Shown here: in pieces, positions 33,966 through 42,969 of the stretch
How the letters are laid out: each line of letters begins with the position of its first letter
How positions within the stretch are numbered: position 1 is the stretch's first letter
Translations under genes and position numbers: made by a program
The notes under the pieces: generated by a model
Databases searched by the model: none
Told to the model about the DNA's origin: nothing
The model's input: only the letters and a program-made list of their open reading frames with translations
Source: an uncultured Flavobacteriaceae bacterium
GTDB lineage: Bacteria > Bacteroidota > Bacteroidia > Flavobacteriales > Flavobacteriaceae
Length of the DNA stretch: 64,000 nucleotides
Direction of reading: 5' to 3'
Assembly (NCBI GenBank): GCA_913065125.1
Contig: CAJYAG010000001.1
Location: forward strand, 682,001 to 746,000

Positions 33966-36452
33966 ATGAAACACAAGTCGATTCTCTTTCTTTTCATTTC
34001 CGTTATTTCTTTTCAATTAACTGCTCAAAAGCTTCAAACTCCAGATGAGTTTTTAGGTTATAAATTAGGTTCTCGTTTTACAAGACACCACAAAGTAGTT
34101 GATTACTTTAAATACATTTCTGAAAATACTGACAAAGTAAAATTTGAAGAATACGGAAAAACAAACGAGCTAAGAACCTTGGCAATTGCTTATGTTTCTT
34201 CAGCAAATAATATTAAAAATTTAGAAACTATTCGCAAACAACATTTAACAAATGTTGGTATCGAAAACACTACTGAATTAAAAGATAAATCGATAGTTTG
34301 GTTGAGTTATAATGTACACGGAAACGAAGCTTCTTCTACAGAAGCATCCATGCTTACTTTATATAAACTGGTAACAGAAAACAGCAGTTATTTAGAAAAT
34401 ACGCTTGTAATTATGGATCCTTGTATCAATCCTGATGGAAGAGATCGGTATGCAAATTGGTACAATCAAGTTATGGCTTTGCCAAATAATGTAAATCCAG
34501 ATGCTAGAGAACACAGAGAACCTTGGCCTGGAGGAAGACCAAATCATTATTTATTTGATTTGAATAGAGATTGGGCTTGGGCAACACAAGTTGAAACACA
34601 ACAACGTTTAAAAGTATATAATAAATGGTTGCCTCATATTCATGTAGATTTTCATGAACAAGGAATTAACAATCCCTATTATTTTGCTCCTGCTGTAGAA
34701 CCTTATCACGAAGTTATAACTGATTGGCAACGTGATTTTCAAACGCAGATTGGAAAAAACAATGCAAAATATTTCGATAAAAATGGCTGGTATTATTTTA
34801 CAAAAGAAAGTTTTGATTTATTATATCCAAGTTATGGAGATACCTATCCAACCTATGTTGGAGGAATTGGAATGACGTATGAACAAGCTGGTCACGGACG
34901 TGCTGGTTTAGGAATTACAAAAGCAGACGGAGAAGTATTAACGCTTTGGGATCGTTTAATTCATCATACAACTTCTGGTATTTCTACGGTAGAAATGGCT
35001 TCTAAAAACTCTGGAAAACTTAATGCTGAGTTTAAAAAGTATTTTAATAATAATAACTTTAAATATAAAAGTTATGTATTACAAGGAAACAATAATAAAA
35101 CCAATAAATTAATTGAGTTGTTAAATAGACACGAAATTACATATGGTTTTGCACAAGGAAAATCAGTTTCTGGTTACAATTATGATACAAGATCTAAAGG
35201 AAGTATGAAAACCTCTGTTAATGATTTGGTTATTTCTACAAATCAACCTAAAGCAAGATTGGTAAAAGCATTGTTTGAACCAGTTGCAAAATTAAGTGAT
35301 TCTATTACTTATGATATTACGGCTTGGTCTTTACCTTATGCATACGGGTTTAAAGCAATTGCTAGCGAAAGATTGGTTGCTACAACAAATAACACAACAA
35401 AAGTTATAAGTTCTACTCCAAATTTTAATGCATACGCTTATACATTTGAATGGAATCATATTTCTGATGCAGCTTTATTAGCTGATATTTTAAAACAAGA
35501 TTTTAGAGTTCGTTTTAATAGAAAAGAAATGATTAATTCTGGTAAAAAGTTAAAAACCGGAAGTTTAATTATTACTCGTGGAGATAATAAACACATCAAA
35601 AATTTTGACAACACACTTATTGCAATAGCAAACAAACATAACAAAAATGCAAATTCAATAAACACAGGTTTTTCTGAAAGAGGTCCAGATATGGGATCTT
35701 CTGATGTAAGAGAACTTAAAAATCAAAAAATAGTTGTGCTTTCTGGAAATGGAACTTCATCTTTAAGTTATGGAGAAGTACAATATTTTTTCGAACAAGA
35801 TCTTAAATATCCTTTTACAGCAATTGATACAGACAATTTTTCTGTTAGCATGTTAGATAATTATCACACATTGGTAATTCCGAATGGATATTACGGCGGC
35901 GTATTTTCTAAAAGCGAATTAACCAAATTAACTTCTTGGATTAGAAGCGGAGGAAAAGTGATTGCAATTGGTGGTGCCAATAGCATTTTTGCAAATAAAA
36001 GCGGATTTGGATTGAAAACAAAATCTTCAAAAGACAATGATAAATCTGATAAAGAAGTTGAATTGATCAATTACAAAGATTTAGAAAGAGATCGTATTCA
36101 AGGAAGTATTACTGGTGCCATTTTTAAAACAAAAATTGATAATTCTCATCCTTTAGGATTTGGGTATGGCGATGCTTATTTTACCTTGAAACAAGGCGCT
36201 AGATCTTATGAGTATTTAGAAAACGGATACAATGTTGTTCGTCTAGAAGACAATATTGCTTTTTCTGGTTTTGTTGGAAGCAGAGCTGATAAAAACTTAG
36301 CCAAATCATTAATTTTTGGTGAAGAAAATGTTGGTAGAGGAAGCTTAATCTATATGGTTGACAACCCTTTGTTTAGAGCATTTTGGGACAATGGAAAGTT
36401 GTTTTTCGCTAATGCATTGTTCTATACAAATCCGAGCATGAAGAAATTATAA
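33966..36452 (+). CDS. Secreted M14-family zinc carboxypeptidase
   Basis: An 828-residue exported peptidase; residues 1-21 are a signal peptide ending LTAQ. The M14 domain (about 40-340) shows the HxxE zinc motif NVHGNEASS (His118, Glu121), DPCINPDGRDRY with the substrate-binding Arg, LFDLNRDWAWATQ, and VDFHEQG with the third zinc ligand His230. The catalytic Glu is probably in MTYEQAGHG. The C-terminal 400 residues form a further domain with a class I glutamine amidotransferase-like stretch (HTLVIPNGYYGGVFSKSELTKLTSWIRSGGKVIAIGG). It should trim C-terminal residues from peptides outside the cytoplasm, for nutrition or cell-wall peptide processing. It stands alone between other genes. Confidence 0.92.
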   Translation: MKHKSILFLFISVISFQLTAQKLQTPDEFLGYKLGSRFTRHHKVVDYFKYISENTDKVKFEEYGKTNELRTLAIAYVSSANNIKNLETIRKQHLTNVGIENTTELKDKSIVWLSYNVHGNEASSTEASMLTLYKLVTENSSYLENTLVIMDPCINPDGRDRYANWYNQVMALPNNVNPDAREHREPWPGGRPNHYLFDLNRDWAWATQVETQQRLKVYNKWLPHIHVDFHEQGINNPYYFAPAVEPYHEVITDWQRDFQTQIGKNNAKYFDKNGWYYFTKESFDLLYPSYGDTYPTYVGGIGMTYEQAGHGRAGLGITKADGEVLTLWDRLIHHTTSGISTVEMASKNSGKLNAEFKKYFNNNNFKYKSYVLQGNNNKTNKLIELLNRHEITYGFAQGKSVSGYNYDTRSKGSMKTSVNDLVISTNQPKARLVKALFEPVAKLSDSITYDITAWSLPYAYGFKAIASERLVATTNNTTKVISSTPNFNAYAYTFEWNHISDAALLADILKQDFRVRFNRKEMINSGKKLKTGSLIITRGDNKHIKNFDNTLIAIANKHNKNANSINTGFSERGPDMGSSDVRELKNQKIVVLSGNGTSSLSYGEVQYFFEQDLKYPFTAIDTDNFSVSMLDNYHTLVIPNGYYGGVFSKSELTKLTSWIRSGGKVIAIGGANSIFANKSGFGLKTKSSKDNDKSDKEVELINYKDLERDRIQGSITGAIFKTKIDNSHPLGFGYGDAYFTLKQGARSYEYLENGYNVVRLEDNIAFSGFVGSRADKNLAKSLIFGEENVGRGSLIYMVDNPLFRAFWDNGKLFFANALFYTNPSMKKL

Positions 36453-36463
36453 TATTTATTTGA

Positions 36464-36512
36464 GCTGAATCGAGAACTTAATATAGATTTCTCGACTCCG
36501 CTCGAAATGACA
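36464..36512. repeat. Dispersed TCGAG repeat, inverted pair
   Basis: GAGCTGAATCGAGAA at 36462-36476 and TTCTCGACTCCGCTC at about 36489-36503 form imperfect arms. The right half is the closest intergenic match to the copy inside the oxidase gene at 962-989. Confidence 0.65.
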
Positions 36513-36515
36513 AAC

Positions 36516-36563
36516 AAAAAGCCTGCTTGTGCTGAATTTATTTTAGTACCTGCAGGCTTTTTT
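36516..36563. terminator. Bidirectional terminator between the M14 peptidase and the porin-like gene
   Basis: AAAAAGCCTGC and GCAGGCTTTTT pair perfectly; the 24-base loop contains a further short stem. A- and T-runs flank it. Confidence 0.85.
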
Positions 36564-36568
36564 ATTTT

Positions 36569-37036
36569 CTAAAATGAATAGGTTACTCCAATCATGGGTT
36601 CAATTGAAGTTGCTCTGGCTGAATCATATTTCAATTGGCCAAGAATTCCGACTTTATCGTTGAGTTCAAAAATAACTCCACCACCAGCATTAAAACCGAT
36701 GTTATTTGATGTGACTCCACCTGATTTCACCGTTAAATAATTAAAACCACCTATTCCGTAATATTTTATTTTTGCTCCATATGTTAAATAATAACGCATG
36801 TCTAAATTGATGGAATAGGTAGTAATTCCGTTTGCTGAAAAGTAATACGAAAAACTTGGTGCAAATGTTGTATTTCCTAAAAAGACGTATTCAAATCCGG
36901 CGTTAATTCCCATATCAGCATTATTTGTCAGCTGATAAGAAGCACCAAAAAAGGCAGAAAAATCTCCCTTTTGTTGCGAATAAGAAAGTGTAGAAATACA
37001 AATTGCAAAAATGAAAAGTACTTTTTTAAGTTTCAT
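36569..37036 (-). CDS. Outer membrane beta-barrel (porin-family) protein
   Basis: A 155-residue protein. A signal peptide (KLKKVLFIFAICISTLSYSQ) precedes a run of amphipathic strands with aromatic ends (GDFSAFFGASYQL, NAGFEYVFLG, FAPSFSYYFSA, YSINLDMRYYLTYG, YYGIGGFNYL, NNIGFNAGGGVIFEL, VGILGQLKYDS) and a final Phe (IGVTYSF), the signature for BAM-dependent insertion. It fits an eight-stranded OmpA/OmpX-like barrel, outer-membrane beta-barrel domain family. Role unknown, perhaps structural or adhesive. It is transcribed alone, or with rimO upstream 66 bases away on the same strand. Confidence 0.85.
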   Translation of the reverse strand: MKLKKVLFIFAICISTLSYSQQKGDFSAFFGASYQLTNNADMGINAGFEYVFLGNTTFAPSFSYYFSANGITTYSINLDMRYYLTYGAKIKYYGIGGFNYLTVKSGGVTSNNIGFNAGGGVIFELNDKVGILGQLKYDSARATSIEPMIGVTYSF

Positions 37037-37102
37037 AACTAGTTGTTTAAAAATTAATTAAACAATAGTACCAACTATTTAAAAGCCATAAAATACGACG
37101 AA

Positions 37103-38419
37103 TTACTTATTTACCGGAGTTCCGTATAAATCGTAATCTCCAGCTTCATCAATTTTTACATCAATAAACTCTCCGATTTTAATATAATGCTTGGTTGCAT
37201 CAACAATAACATCGTTATCTACATCTGGCGAATCAAATTCTGTACGTCCGTAAAAAAATTCTCCATCTTTTCTATCGAACAAACAACGGAATGTTTTACC
37301 AACTTTAGCTTGATTCAGTTCCCAAGAAATCTGACTTTGAACTTCCATGATTTCGTTGACTCTTTTAAACTTCACCTCTTCAGGAACATCATCTTCTAAC
37401 ACATAAGCGCCCGTATTTTCTTCGTGAGAATATTCAAAAGCACCCAAACGTTCAAAACGCATTTCTTCAACCCAATCTTTTAATTCTTGAAACATTGCTT
37501 CTGTTTCTCCAGGATACCCAACAATCAACGTAGTTCTAATTGCCATTTCTGGAACCGTTTCTCTGAACTTATGAATCAACGCTGTCGTTTTTTCATGTGT
37601 CGTTCCACGTTTCATTGATTTTAACAATTCGGTGTTGATGTGTTGCAACGGAATGTCTAAATAATTACACACTTTTGGTTCGTTTTTCATCACTTCCAAC
37701 ACATCCATCGGAAAACCAGTTGGAAACGCATAATGCATTCGAATCCATTCAATGCCTTCTACTTTTGTTAAAGCAAGTAACAAATCTGCTAAAGCACGTT
37801 TTTTATAAATATCTAATCCGTAATAGGTTAAATCTTGGGCGATTAACATCACTTCTTTGATTCCTTTTTCGGCTAGTTTTGTCGCTTCTGTAATAATATC
37901 TTCAATCGGAGTAGAAACGTGTTTTCCACGCATTAACGGAATCGCACAAAACGAACACGGACGATCGCAACCTTCTGCAATCTTTAAATATGCGTAATGT
38001 TTTGGAGTTGTTGTTAAACGTTCACCGATCAATTCGTGTTTATAATCTGCTTCTAAAACCTTTAATAAGTTTGGCAAATCGTGCGTACCAAAATACTGAT
38101 CTACATTTTTAATTTCTCTTTCTAAATCTGGTTTGTAGCGTTCACTTAAACAACCCGTTACAAAAACCTTATCAATTTCTCCAGCTTCTTTACGTTGCGC
38201 GTGATGCAAAATAGTATCAATAGATTCTTCTTTGGCTTTACCAATAAATCCACAGGTATTAATCACCACAATATTTCCTTCGTCATTTTCATCTTCATGA
38301 ACCACATCTTTTCCGTTGGCTTTTAATTGTCCCATTAACACTTCACTATCATACACATTTTTAGAACAGCCCAATGTAACTACATTGATCTTATTTTGCT
38401 TGATGGATTTTGTACGCAT
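37103..38419 (-). CDS. rimO: Ribosomal protein uS12 methylthiotransferase RimO
   Basis: A 438-residue radical SAM methylthiotransferase that adds a methylthio group to an Asp of ribosomal protein uS12. The N-terminal UPF0004 domain binds one cluster through Cys18 (TLGCSKN), Cys56 (NTCGFI) and Cys90 (TGCLSER). The radical SAM cluster is CDRPCSFC, Cys151, Cys155 and Cys158. LIVGYPGETE and a C-terminal TRAM domain (VGKTFRCLFDRKDGEFFYGRTEFDSPDVD) complete it. The sequence lacks the extra features of the tRNA enzyme MiaB, and the SAFCAIPLMRG form marks RimO. A TATCTTTG box lies just upstream. Confidence 0.95.
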   Translation of the reverse strand: MRTKSIKQNKINVVTLGCSKNVYDSEVLMGQLKANGKDVVHEDENDEGNIVVINTCGFIGKAKEESIDTILHHAQRKEAGEIDKVFVTGCLSERYKPDLEREIKNVDQYFGTHDLPNLLKVLEADYKHELIGERLTTTPKHYAYLKIAEGCDRPCSFCAIPLMRGKHVSTPIEDIITEATKLAEKGIKEVMLIAQDLTYYGLDIYKKRALADLLLALTKVEGIEWIRMHYAFPTGFPMDVLEVMKNEPKVCNYLDIPLQHINTELLKSMKRGTTHEKTTALIHKFRETVPEMAIRTTLIVGYPGETEAMFQELKDWVEEMRFERLGAFEYSHEENTGAYVLEDDVPEEVKFKRVNEIMEVQSQISWELNQAKVGKTFRCLFDRKDGEFFYGRTEFDSPDVDNDVIVDATKHYIKIGEFIDVKIDEAGDYDLYGTPVNK

Positions 38420-38436
38420 ATTTTTATTTTAAAATG

Positions 38437-38444
38437 CAAAGATA
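38437..38444 (-). promoter_or_regulatory. -7 promoter element of rimO
   Basis: TATCTTTG on the minus strand matches TAnnTTTG, 17 bases before the rimO ATG. Confidence 0.55.
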
Positions 38445-38526
38445 CAATCTTAATCTACGTTTTTAAACATATTAGAATGTTAATAATGAAGGAAAAACTT
38501 TAGATGATTTGATGTTGATTTTTTGG

Positions 38527-38534
38527 TAACTTTG
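38527..38534 (+). promoter_or_regulatory. -7 promoter element upstream of a short ORF and the AlkD-like gene
   Basis: TAACTTTG matches TAnnTTTG. Transcription would begin near 38541, giving a leader of about 145 bases before the AlkD-like gene that contains a 24-codon reading frame. Confidence 0.5.
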
Positions 38535-38597
38535 GGTACGAATGATATATAATATTGAAATCTTCGATTTAATATAAGTTAGCACCAAGTAGAAAAA

Positions 38598-38672
38598 ATG
38601 ACAGACAAAGAAATTGATAATGATTGTGATTTAGAGATAGAACCATTTAAAATTTATTTTTATAAAAAATAA
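38598..38672 (+). CDS. Possible 24-residue leader peptide
   Basis: ATG at 38598 (preceded by AGAAAAA) opens a 24-codon frame, acidic at first (TDKEIDNDCDLEIEP) and then basic-aromatic (FKIYFYKK), ending 12 bases before the AlkD-like ATG. It lies downstream of the promoter box and could be a leader peptide or chance. There is no further support. Confidence 0.25.
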   Translation: MTDKEIDNDCDLEIEPFKIYFYKK

Positions 38673-38684
38673 AAATCACTTTAA

Positions 38685-39329
38685 ATGACAGCTAAAGAAT
38701 TTATTGAAACTTTACATACAATTGGTCAAGAATATTTAAAAAGTATTCCAAAAAGAGAAATTTTTTCTTTAGCAAAAGAATATCAGCATATTCCTGTACA
38801 TGAAGTTGTAAAGTTGCTAAGAGACAAAAACCAAGATCATAGACTTGGAGCTGTTTCTATTTTAGATTGGAAAGCACGAAATAAGAAAACTTCACCTCAA
38901 GAAAAGAAAGAAATTTTTCACGCATATATTGAAAATCACAAATGGATTGATGATTGGGGTTTGGTAGATCGAGCTGCACCTTATGTTGTTGGTGGATATT
39001 TGTACGAAAAAAAAAGAAAACCTTTATATGATTTGGCAAAATCTAAAAATCCGATGGAAAGAAGAACAGCAATTGTAAGCACCTACTTTTTTATTCGCAA
39101 AAATGAAATAGAAGACACTTTTAATATTGCTGAAATTCTAATAAATGATAAAGACGAATATGTTCAAAAAGCTGTTGGGAGTTGGATTAGAGAAGCAGGA
39201 AAAAGAGATGTAGATAAACTTAAAACATTTCTGAACAAATACGCTGTTTCAATGCCAAGAATAACTTTAAGATATGCAATTGAAAAATTTGATAGACAAA
39301 CAAAAGATTATTATTTATCATTGAAATAA
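38685..39329 (+). CDS. DNA alkylation repair protein, AlkD-like (HEAT-like fold)
   Basis: A 214-residue all-helical cytoplasmic protein of the DNA alkylation repair (AlkD/AlkC) family, glycosylases made of HEAT-like repeats that remove bulky or charged N3/N7-alkyl purines. Typical features are the helical-pair spacing throughout, HRLGAVSILDWKARNKKTS, IDDWGLVDRAAPYVVGGYL (the active-site Trp-Asp segment), NPMERRTAIVSTYFFIRKNEIEDTF, and YVQKAVGSWIREAGKRD, which closely matches the KAVGWALREAGK block of the family. It is divergent from rimO and stands alone; nothing adjoining suggests an Ada-type regulon. Confidence 0.88.
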   Translation: MTAKEFIETLHTIGQEYLKSIPKREIFSLAKEYQHIPVHEVVKLLRDKNQDHRLGAVSILDWKARNKKTSPQEKKEIFHAYIENHKWIDDWGLVDRAAPYVVGGYLYEKKRKPLYDLAKSKNPMERRTAIVSTYFFIRKNEIEDTFNIAEILINDKDEYVQKAVGSWIREAGKRDVDKLKTFLNKYAVSMPRITLRYAIEKFDRQTKDYYLSLK

Positions 39330-39426
39330 AAATAAAAACTCTTGTTAACAAGAACTTTGCTGTTTCCTTATTCATCCATTTTCAGTAACTTAGCTATCTA
39401 AGCGTATTATTTTCAAAACCAAACTC

Positions 39427-41001
39427 ATGAAAAAAATAAAATTACTATTCTTCACAGTTCTGTGTTTATGTATAGCACAATCTACATTTAGTCAAGCATA
39501 TACTTCAAGTCAAATAGATTCTATTGTAAAAAAAGCCATGTCAATTGGACCCAATGCAGGAGTTGCAGTTGCCGTTTTTAAAGACAATAAAATAGTGCAT
39601 TTAAAAGGCTACGGAGTTACTTCTGCAAACACCAAAGAAAAGGTAAATGAAAATACATTGTTTGCCATTGCATCCAATTCTAAAGCATTTACAACCGCTG
39701 CTTTGGCAATGTTGGTAGATCAAGGAAAATTAAATTGGTTAGATAAAGTAGTCGATTATATTCCAGAATTTAAAATGTATGATTCTTATGTAACAGAAAA
39801 CTTTAACATTCAAGATTTACTAACACACAGGAGCGGACTTGGTTTAGGCGCAGGAGATTTAATGTTTTTTCCTGATGGATCAGATTTTAAAATTAAAGAT
39901 GTACTCAATAGTTTTCAATATCAAAAACCAACCTCAGCTTTTAGAACAAAATACGATTATGACAATTTATTGTATGTTGTTGCTGGAGAAGTTGTGGCTA
40001 GAATAAGCGGAATGAGTTGGGCGCAGTTTGTAGAAACCAATATTATGAAACCTTTAGGAATGCAGCGTTCTGTTGGTGTATATCAACGTTTAAAAGACAA
40101 AAGCAATGTGGCTTTTCCGCATTCAGTAGAAAATGGAAAGCTCAAACAACTTGGACATTATATTAAAAATGATGAATCTTTAGGAGCTGCTGGCGGAATT
40201 TACGCAAGTGTAAACGATTTAAGTACATGGTTGATGATGAATTTGAACAATGGAAAATATGGCAACGGTTTTAACAAGACCATGATTTCTAAAAAAAACC
40301 ATGACGAGCTTTGGAAACCTCATACAAATATTGGATTTAATGTAACTCCAAATGCTCCCTACAAAACACACTTTAATGCGTATGGTTTAGGTTGGCGAAT
40401 TAGTGATAAAGGAGGTTATGTTACGATTGAACATACTGGAGGTTTACCAGGAATGTTGTCTAGAACCATTTTAATTCCTGAGTTAAATGTAGGAATTGTT
40501 ACACTTACAAACACGGCTCCTGGAGGAAATAGTTATTGGACCATTCCAAATTTAATTATGGATGGATATTTAGGTGTTCAAAAAACAGATTGGATTTCAT
40601 TTATGGAAACCAGATTGAAACAAAATGCTTCTCAAAGCGATGCCGTAACAAAAGCTGTTTGGAATACTGTTGCGAAAGCAAAATCAAATCATATTAAAAA
40701 TTCCGATTATATTGGAACTTACAAAGACAATTGGTTTGGGAAAATAAAGATTTACGAGAAAAATAAGAAACTGTGGTTTGCATCTGTTCGTTCTCCAAAA
40801 TTAACTGGCGAAATGTTTTTCTACAAAGCAAATACGTTTGCCATCAAATGGAAGTATCAAGACATGCCTGCTGATGCATTAGCAATGTTTACCTTGGATG
40901 AAGAAGGAAAAGCTGTTGGTATAAAAATGAGAGGAATTTCTCCAAACATCGATTTTAGTTTTGATTTTCAAGACTTAGATTTAAAACGGGTTCATAAGTA
41001 A
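39427..41001 (+). CDS. Secreted serine hydrolase (beta-lactamase fold) with C-terminal DUF3471-like domain
   Basis: A 524-residue exported protein with signal peptide (1-22, ending TFSQ). Residues 35-370 have the class C beta-lactamase/DD-peptidase fold: SxxK motif SNSK in FAIASNSKAFTTAALAML, the Tyr motif YDYDNLLYVV, and HTGGLPG in place of KTG. The last 110 residues (SDYIGTYKDNWFGKIKIYEKNKKLWF...) form a small beta-barrel like DUF3471, often joined to such hydrolases. Substrate may be a peptidoglycan peptide or an ester. It is a distant paralogue of the lipoprotein at 19.9 kb but is not anchored by a lipobox. It is a single gene ended by a strong terminator. Confidence 0.9.
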   Translation: MKKIKLLFFTVLCLCIAQSTFSQAYTSSQIDSIVKKAMSIGPNAGVAVAVFKDNKIVHLKGYGVTSANTKEKVNENTLFAIASNSKAFTTAALAMLVDQGKLNWLDKVVDYIPEFKMYDSYVTENFNIQDLLTHRSGLGLGAGDLMFFPDGSDFKIKDVLNSFQYQKPTSAFRTKYDYDNLLYVVAGEVVARISGMSWAQFVETNIMKPLGMQRSVGVYQRLKDKSNVAFPHSVENGKLKQLGHYIKNDESLGAAGGIYASVNDLSTWLMMNLNNGKYGNGFNKTMISKKNHDELWKPHTNIGFNVTPNAPYKTHFNAYGLGWRISDKGGYVTIEHTGGLPGMLSRTILIPELNVGIVTLTNTAPGGNSYWTIPNLIMDGYLGVQKTDWISFMETRLKQNASQSDAVTKAVWNTVAKAKSNHIKNSDYIGTYKDNWFGKIKIYEKNKKLWFASVRSPKLTGEMFFYKANTFAIKWKYQDMPADALAMFTLDEEGKAVGIKMRGISPNIDFSFDFQDLDLKRVHK

Positions 41002-41023
41002 TTAGTGGTTAGTAACCAATTAT

Positions 41024-41058
41024 AAAAAACTCCTTTCTAGATTTAGAAAGGAGTTTTT
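41024..41058. terminator. Bidirectional terminator between serine hydrolase and amidase
   Basis: AAAACTCCTTTCTA and TAGAAAGGAGTTTT pair over about 13 bases around a small loop, with A- and T-runs on the two sides. Confidence 0.88.
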
Positions 41059-41078
41059 ATTTTGGTAATTATTTTATA

Positions 41079-41103
41079 GGTCTCGACACCGCTCGACCAG
41101 ACA
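41079..41103. repeat. Dispersed TCGAG repeat copy
   Basis: GTCTCGACACCGCTCGACCAGACA, one mismatch from the copy at 42936-42961. The two copies flank the amidase gene in the same orientation. Confidence 0.65.
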
Positions 41104-41109
41104 TAAAAT

Positions 41110-42759
41110 TTATTTATAATTTTCAGGCGTTTTTCTCGCTTTAGTCAATTGTTCAAAAGCATAACCAGCTTTTAATAAAGTTCTTTCAGAAAATGGTTTT
41201 CCAACAAAGGTTAAACTAATGGGTTCTCCGTTTTTCTTGTATCCCATCGGCACTGTTAACGTTGGATATTTTGCAACAGCTGCAACACCAGAATGACGAT
41301 TATTGATGGACAAAACAGCATCTAATTCTTTATCAAATAAGTCAATAAAAAATTCCTTTCCAACAGCACTTAAGCCATCTTTTATTAGTTCTAATTCTTC
41401 TAAGGTGGTTTTGTCTTTTACAATTCCGTCAAATAATTGTTGTCCGTACGGAGCGCGTAAAACTGAATCTTTTAAATTAAAAAGGGTAACATCTTTTACT
41501 GATTTTACACTTACATCTTTATCTGCATTATTTGCTAAATAGCTTGGTAAATCATGTTTCATATCAATATTTAACAAGGTTGTAAAACCTTTAAATTGTG
41601 CTCTTTCTGGATTGATTTCTATCATTTCTGCACCAGCATTTTTCATTTTCTGAACAGTTGCATTGTAAATAGAATCGGTTAACAAACTTTTTAAAACACC
41701 AAAACGTTTGCCTTTTATACTTGATGCTAAAATTGCATTTTGGAATTCGTTTTCTTTTAAGTTTTTATCAATGGATGCAGCATCTTTTGCATCGTAGCCA
41801 AACATTGCTTCTAAGAAAATTGCATTGTCAATAATGCTTTTTGTCATTGGTCCAGGCGTATCTAATGTACTTGAAATTGGCACAATTCCCGTTCTACTTA
41901 ACACACCAATTGTTGGTTTTAATCCCACAACAGAATTTAAACTTGAAGGAGAAGTAATAGAACCCGAAGTTTCTGTTCCAACGGCTGCCACTGCAAAATT
42001 TGCAGCAACGGTTACACCACTTCCAGCAGAGCTTCCGCCCGTTTCAAATTTTCCTCTTCCGTACGGATTTAAGGTTTGTCCGCCAACGGCTGAATATCCT
42101 AACGGGCAACCAGAACAGAAAAAGTATGCCCATTCACTTAGGTTTACTTTTCCTAAAATCAATGCGCCGTGAGCCCTTAGTTTTTCAACTATAAAAGCAT
42201 CTTCTGTATTTTTATTCTCAACCAACGCAATTGCTCCTGCTGTTGTTGGCATGTCATTGGTATTGATATTGTCTTTTAATAAAATCGGCATCCCGTAAAT
42301 AGAATATTCAGAATTGGCGCCTTTTTCTTTGTCTTTTTGACGCGCTTCTTTTAATACATTCGGATTTAATGCAATGATTGAGTTTAACGATTTTGTGCTA
42401 TCGCTTTCAAACTTTCTAATTCGGTATAAATAAAATAAAGTCAGTTTTTCATAAGATAAATCCCCATTATTAATATGTGATTGCAACGTTGGAATATCAC
42501 GTTCCAAAATTAGTGGCTTTAAGGTATTGTATTCTTCTTCTGAAAATTGAGAAAGTTCTTTCTGAAAAGGTGCAAAAACGTCATTCATATCTAAGTATTT
42601 AGATTGCATGAGTTTGAATTGCATTCTTTTACGTGGATGTTTTTGCTGTGCTGCTAATTCGGCGGTTTCGTCATATTTTTTAAAATTGACTGCTGGAGAT
42701 GCTTCTTTACAAGAAATAATCAGCAAAGTAATTGCGAAAAGGAAAAATATTTTTTTCAT
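41110..42759 (-). CDS. Amidase signature family lipoprotein
   Basis: A 549-residue lipoprotein: signal peptide with lipobox IISC (Cys17). The amidase-signature Ser-cisSer-Lys triad is complete: Lys162 in MPILLKDNINT, Ser244 in TGGSSAGSGV, and nucleophile Ser267 in GTETSGSITSPSS. The family hydrolyses amide bonds; members with this N-terminal extension of about 120 residues (KKYDETAELAAQQKHPRKRM...) are common in Bacteroidota and lack GatB/GatC partners, so this is not the Glu-tRNA amidotransferase GatA. The natural substrate is unknown; it acts in the periplasm or on the outer membrane. It stands alone and is flanked by two copies of the TCGAG repeat. Confidence 0.92.
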   Translation of the reverse strand: MKKIFFLFAITLLIISCKEASPAVNFKKYDETAELAAQQKHPRKRMQFKLMQSKYLDMNDVFAPFQKELSQFSEEEYNTLKPLILERDIPTLQSHINNGDLSYEKLTLFYLYRIRKFESDSTKSLNSIIALNPNVLKEARQKDKEKGANSEYSIYGMPILLKDNINTNDMPTTAGAIALVENKNTEDAFIVEKLRAHGALILGKVNLSEWAYFFCSGCPLGYSAVGGQTLNPYGRGKFETGGSSAGSGVTVAANFAVAAVGTETSGSITSPSSLNSVVGLKPTIGVLSRTGIVPISSTLDTPGPMTKSIIDNAIFLEAMFGYDAKDAASIDKNLKENEFQNAILASSIKGKRFGVLKSLLTDSIYNATVQKMKNAGAEMIEINPERAQFKGFTTLLNIDMKHDLPSYLANNADKDVSVKSVKDVTLFNLKDSVLRAPYGQQLFDGIVKDKTTLEELELIKDGLSAVGKEFFIDLFDKELDAVLSINNRHSGVAAVAKYPTLTVPMGYKKNGEPISLTFVGKPFSERTLLKAGYAFEQLTKARKTPENYK

Positions 42760-42935
42760 TGGTTGGTCATTTGAGAATCAAATATAATTCTTTTTATAAA
42801 AGAAAACTCCATGTTAAAAAAATAACATGGAATTTCATATAATGTTTCCTCGATTACTATTAAAAATTGAAATGTTTTTTAATTTGAAGATAAAAGTGCA
42901 GCTTATAAGAAGTTTTTAATTACTTAAAATTATAG

Positions 42936-42961
42936 AAGTCTCGACTCCGCTCGACCAGACA
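42936..42961. repeat. Dispersed TCGAG repeat copy
   Basis: GTCTCGACTCCGCTCGACCAGACA lies between the ftsY stop and the amidase start and matches the 41.1 kb copy. Confidence 0.65.
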
Positions 42962-42969
42962 ATAGTACG

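Noticed and set aside
39427..41001. Antibiotic-resistance beta-lactamase
   Set aside because: It has SxxK and Tyr motifs, but HTG instead of KTG and an added C-terminal domain, as in serine hydrolases of the LACTB/esterase type.
41110..42759. GatA subunit of Glu-tRNA(Gln) amidotransferase
   Set aside because: It has a lipoprotein signal and a long N-terminal extension and no gatB/gatC neighbours.
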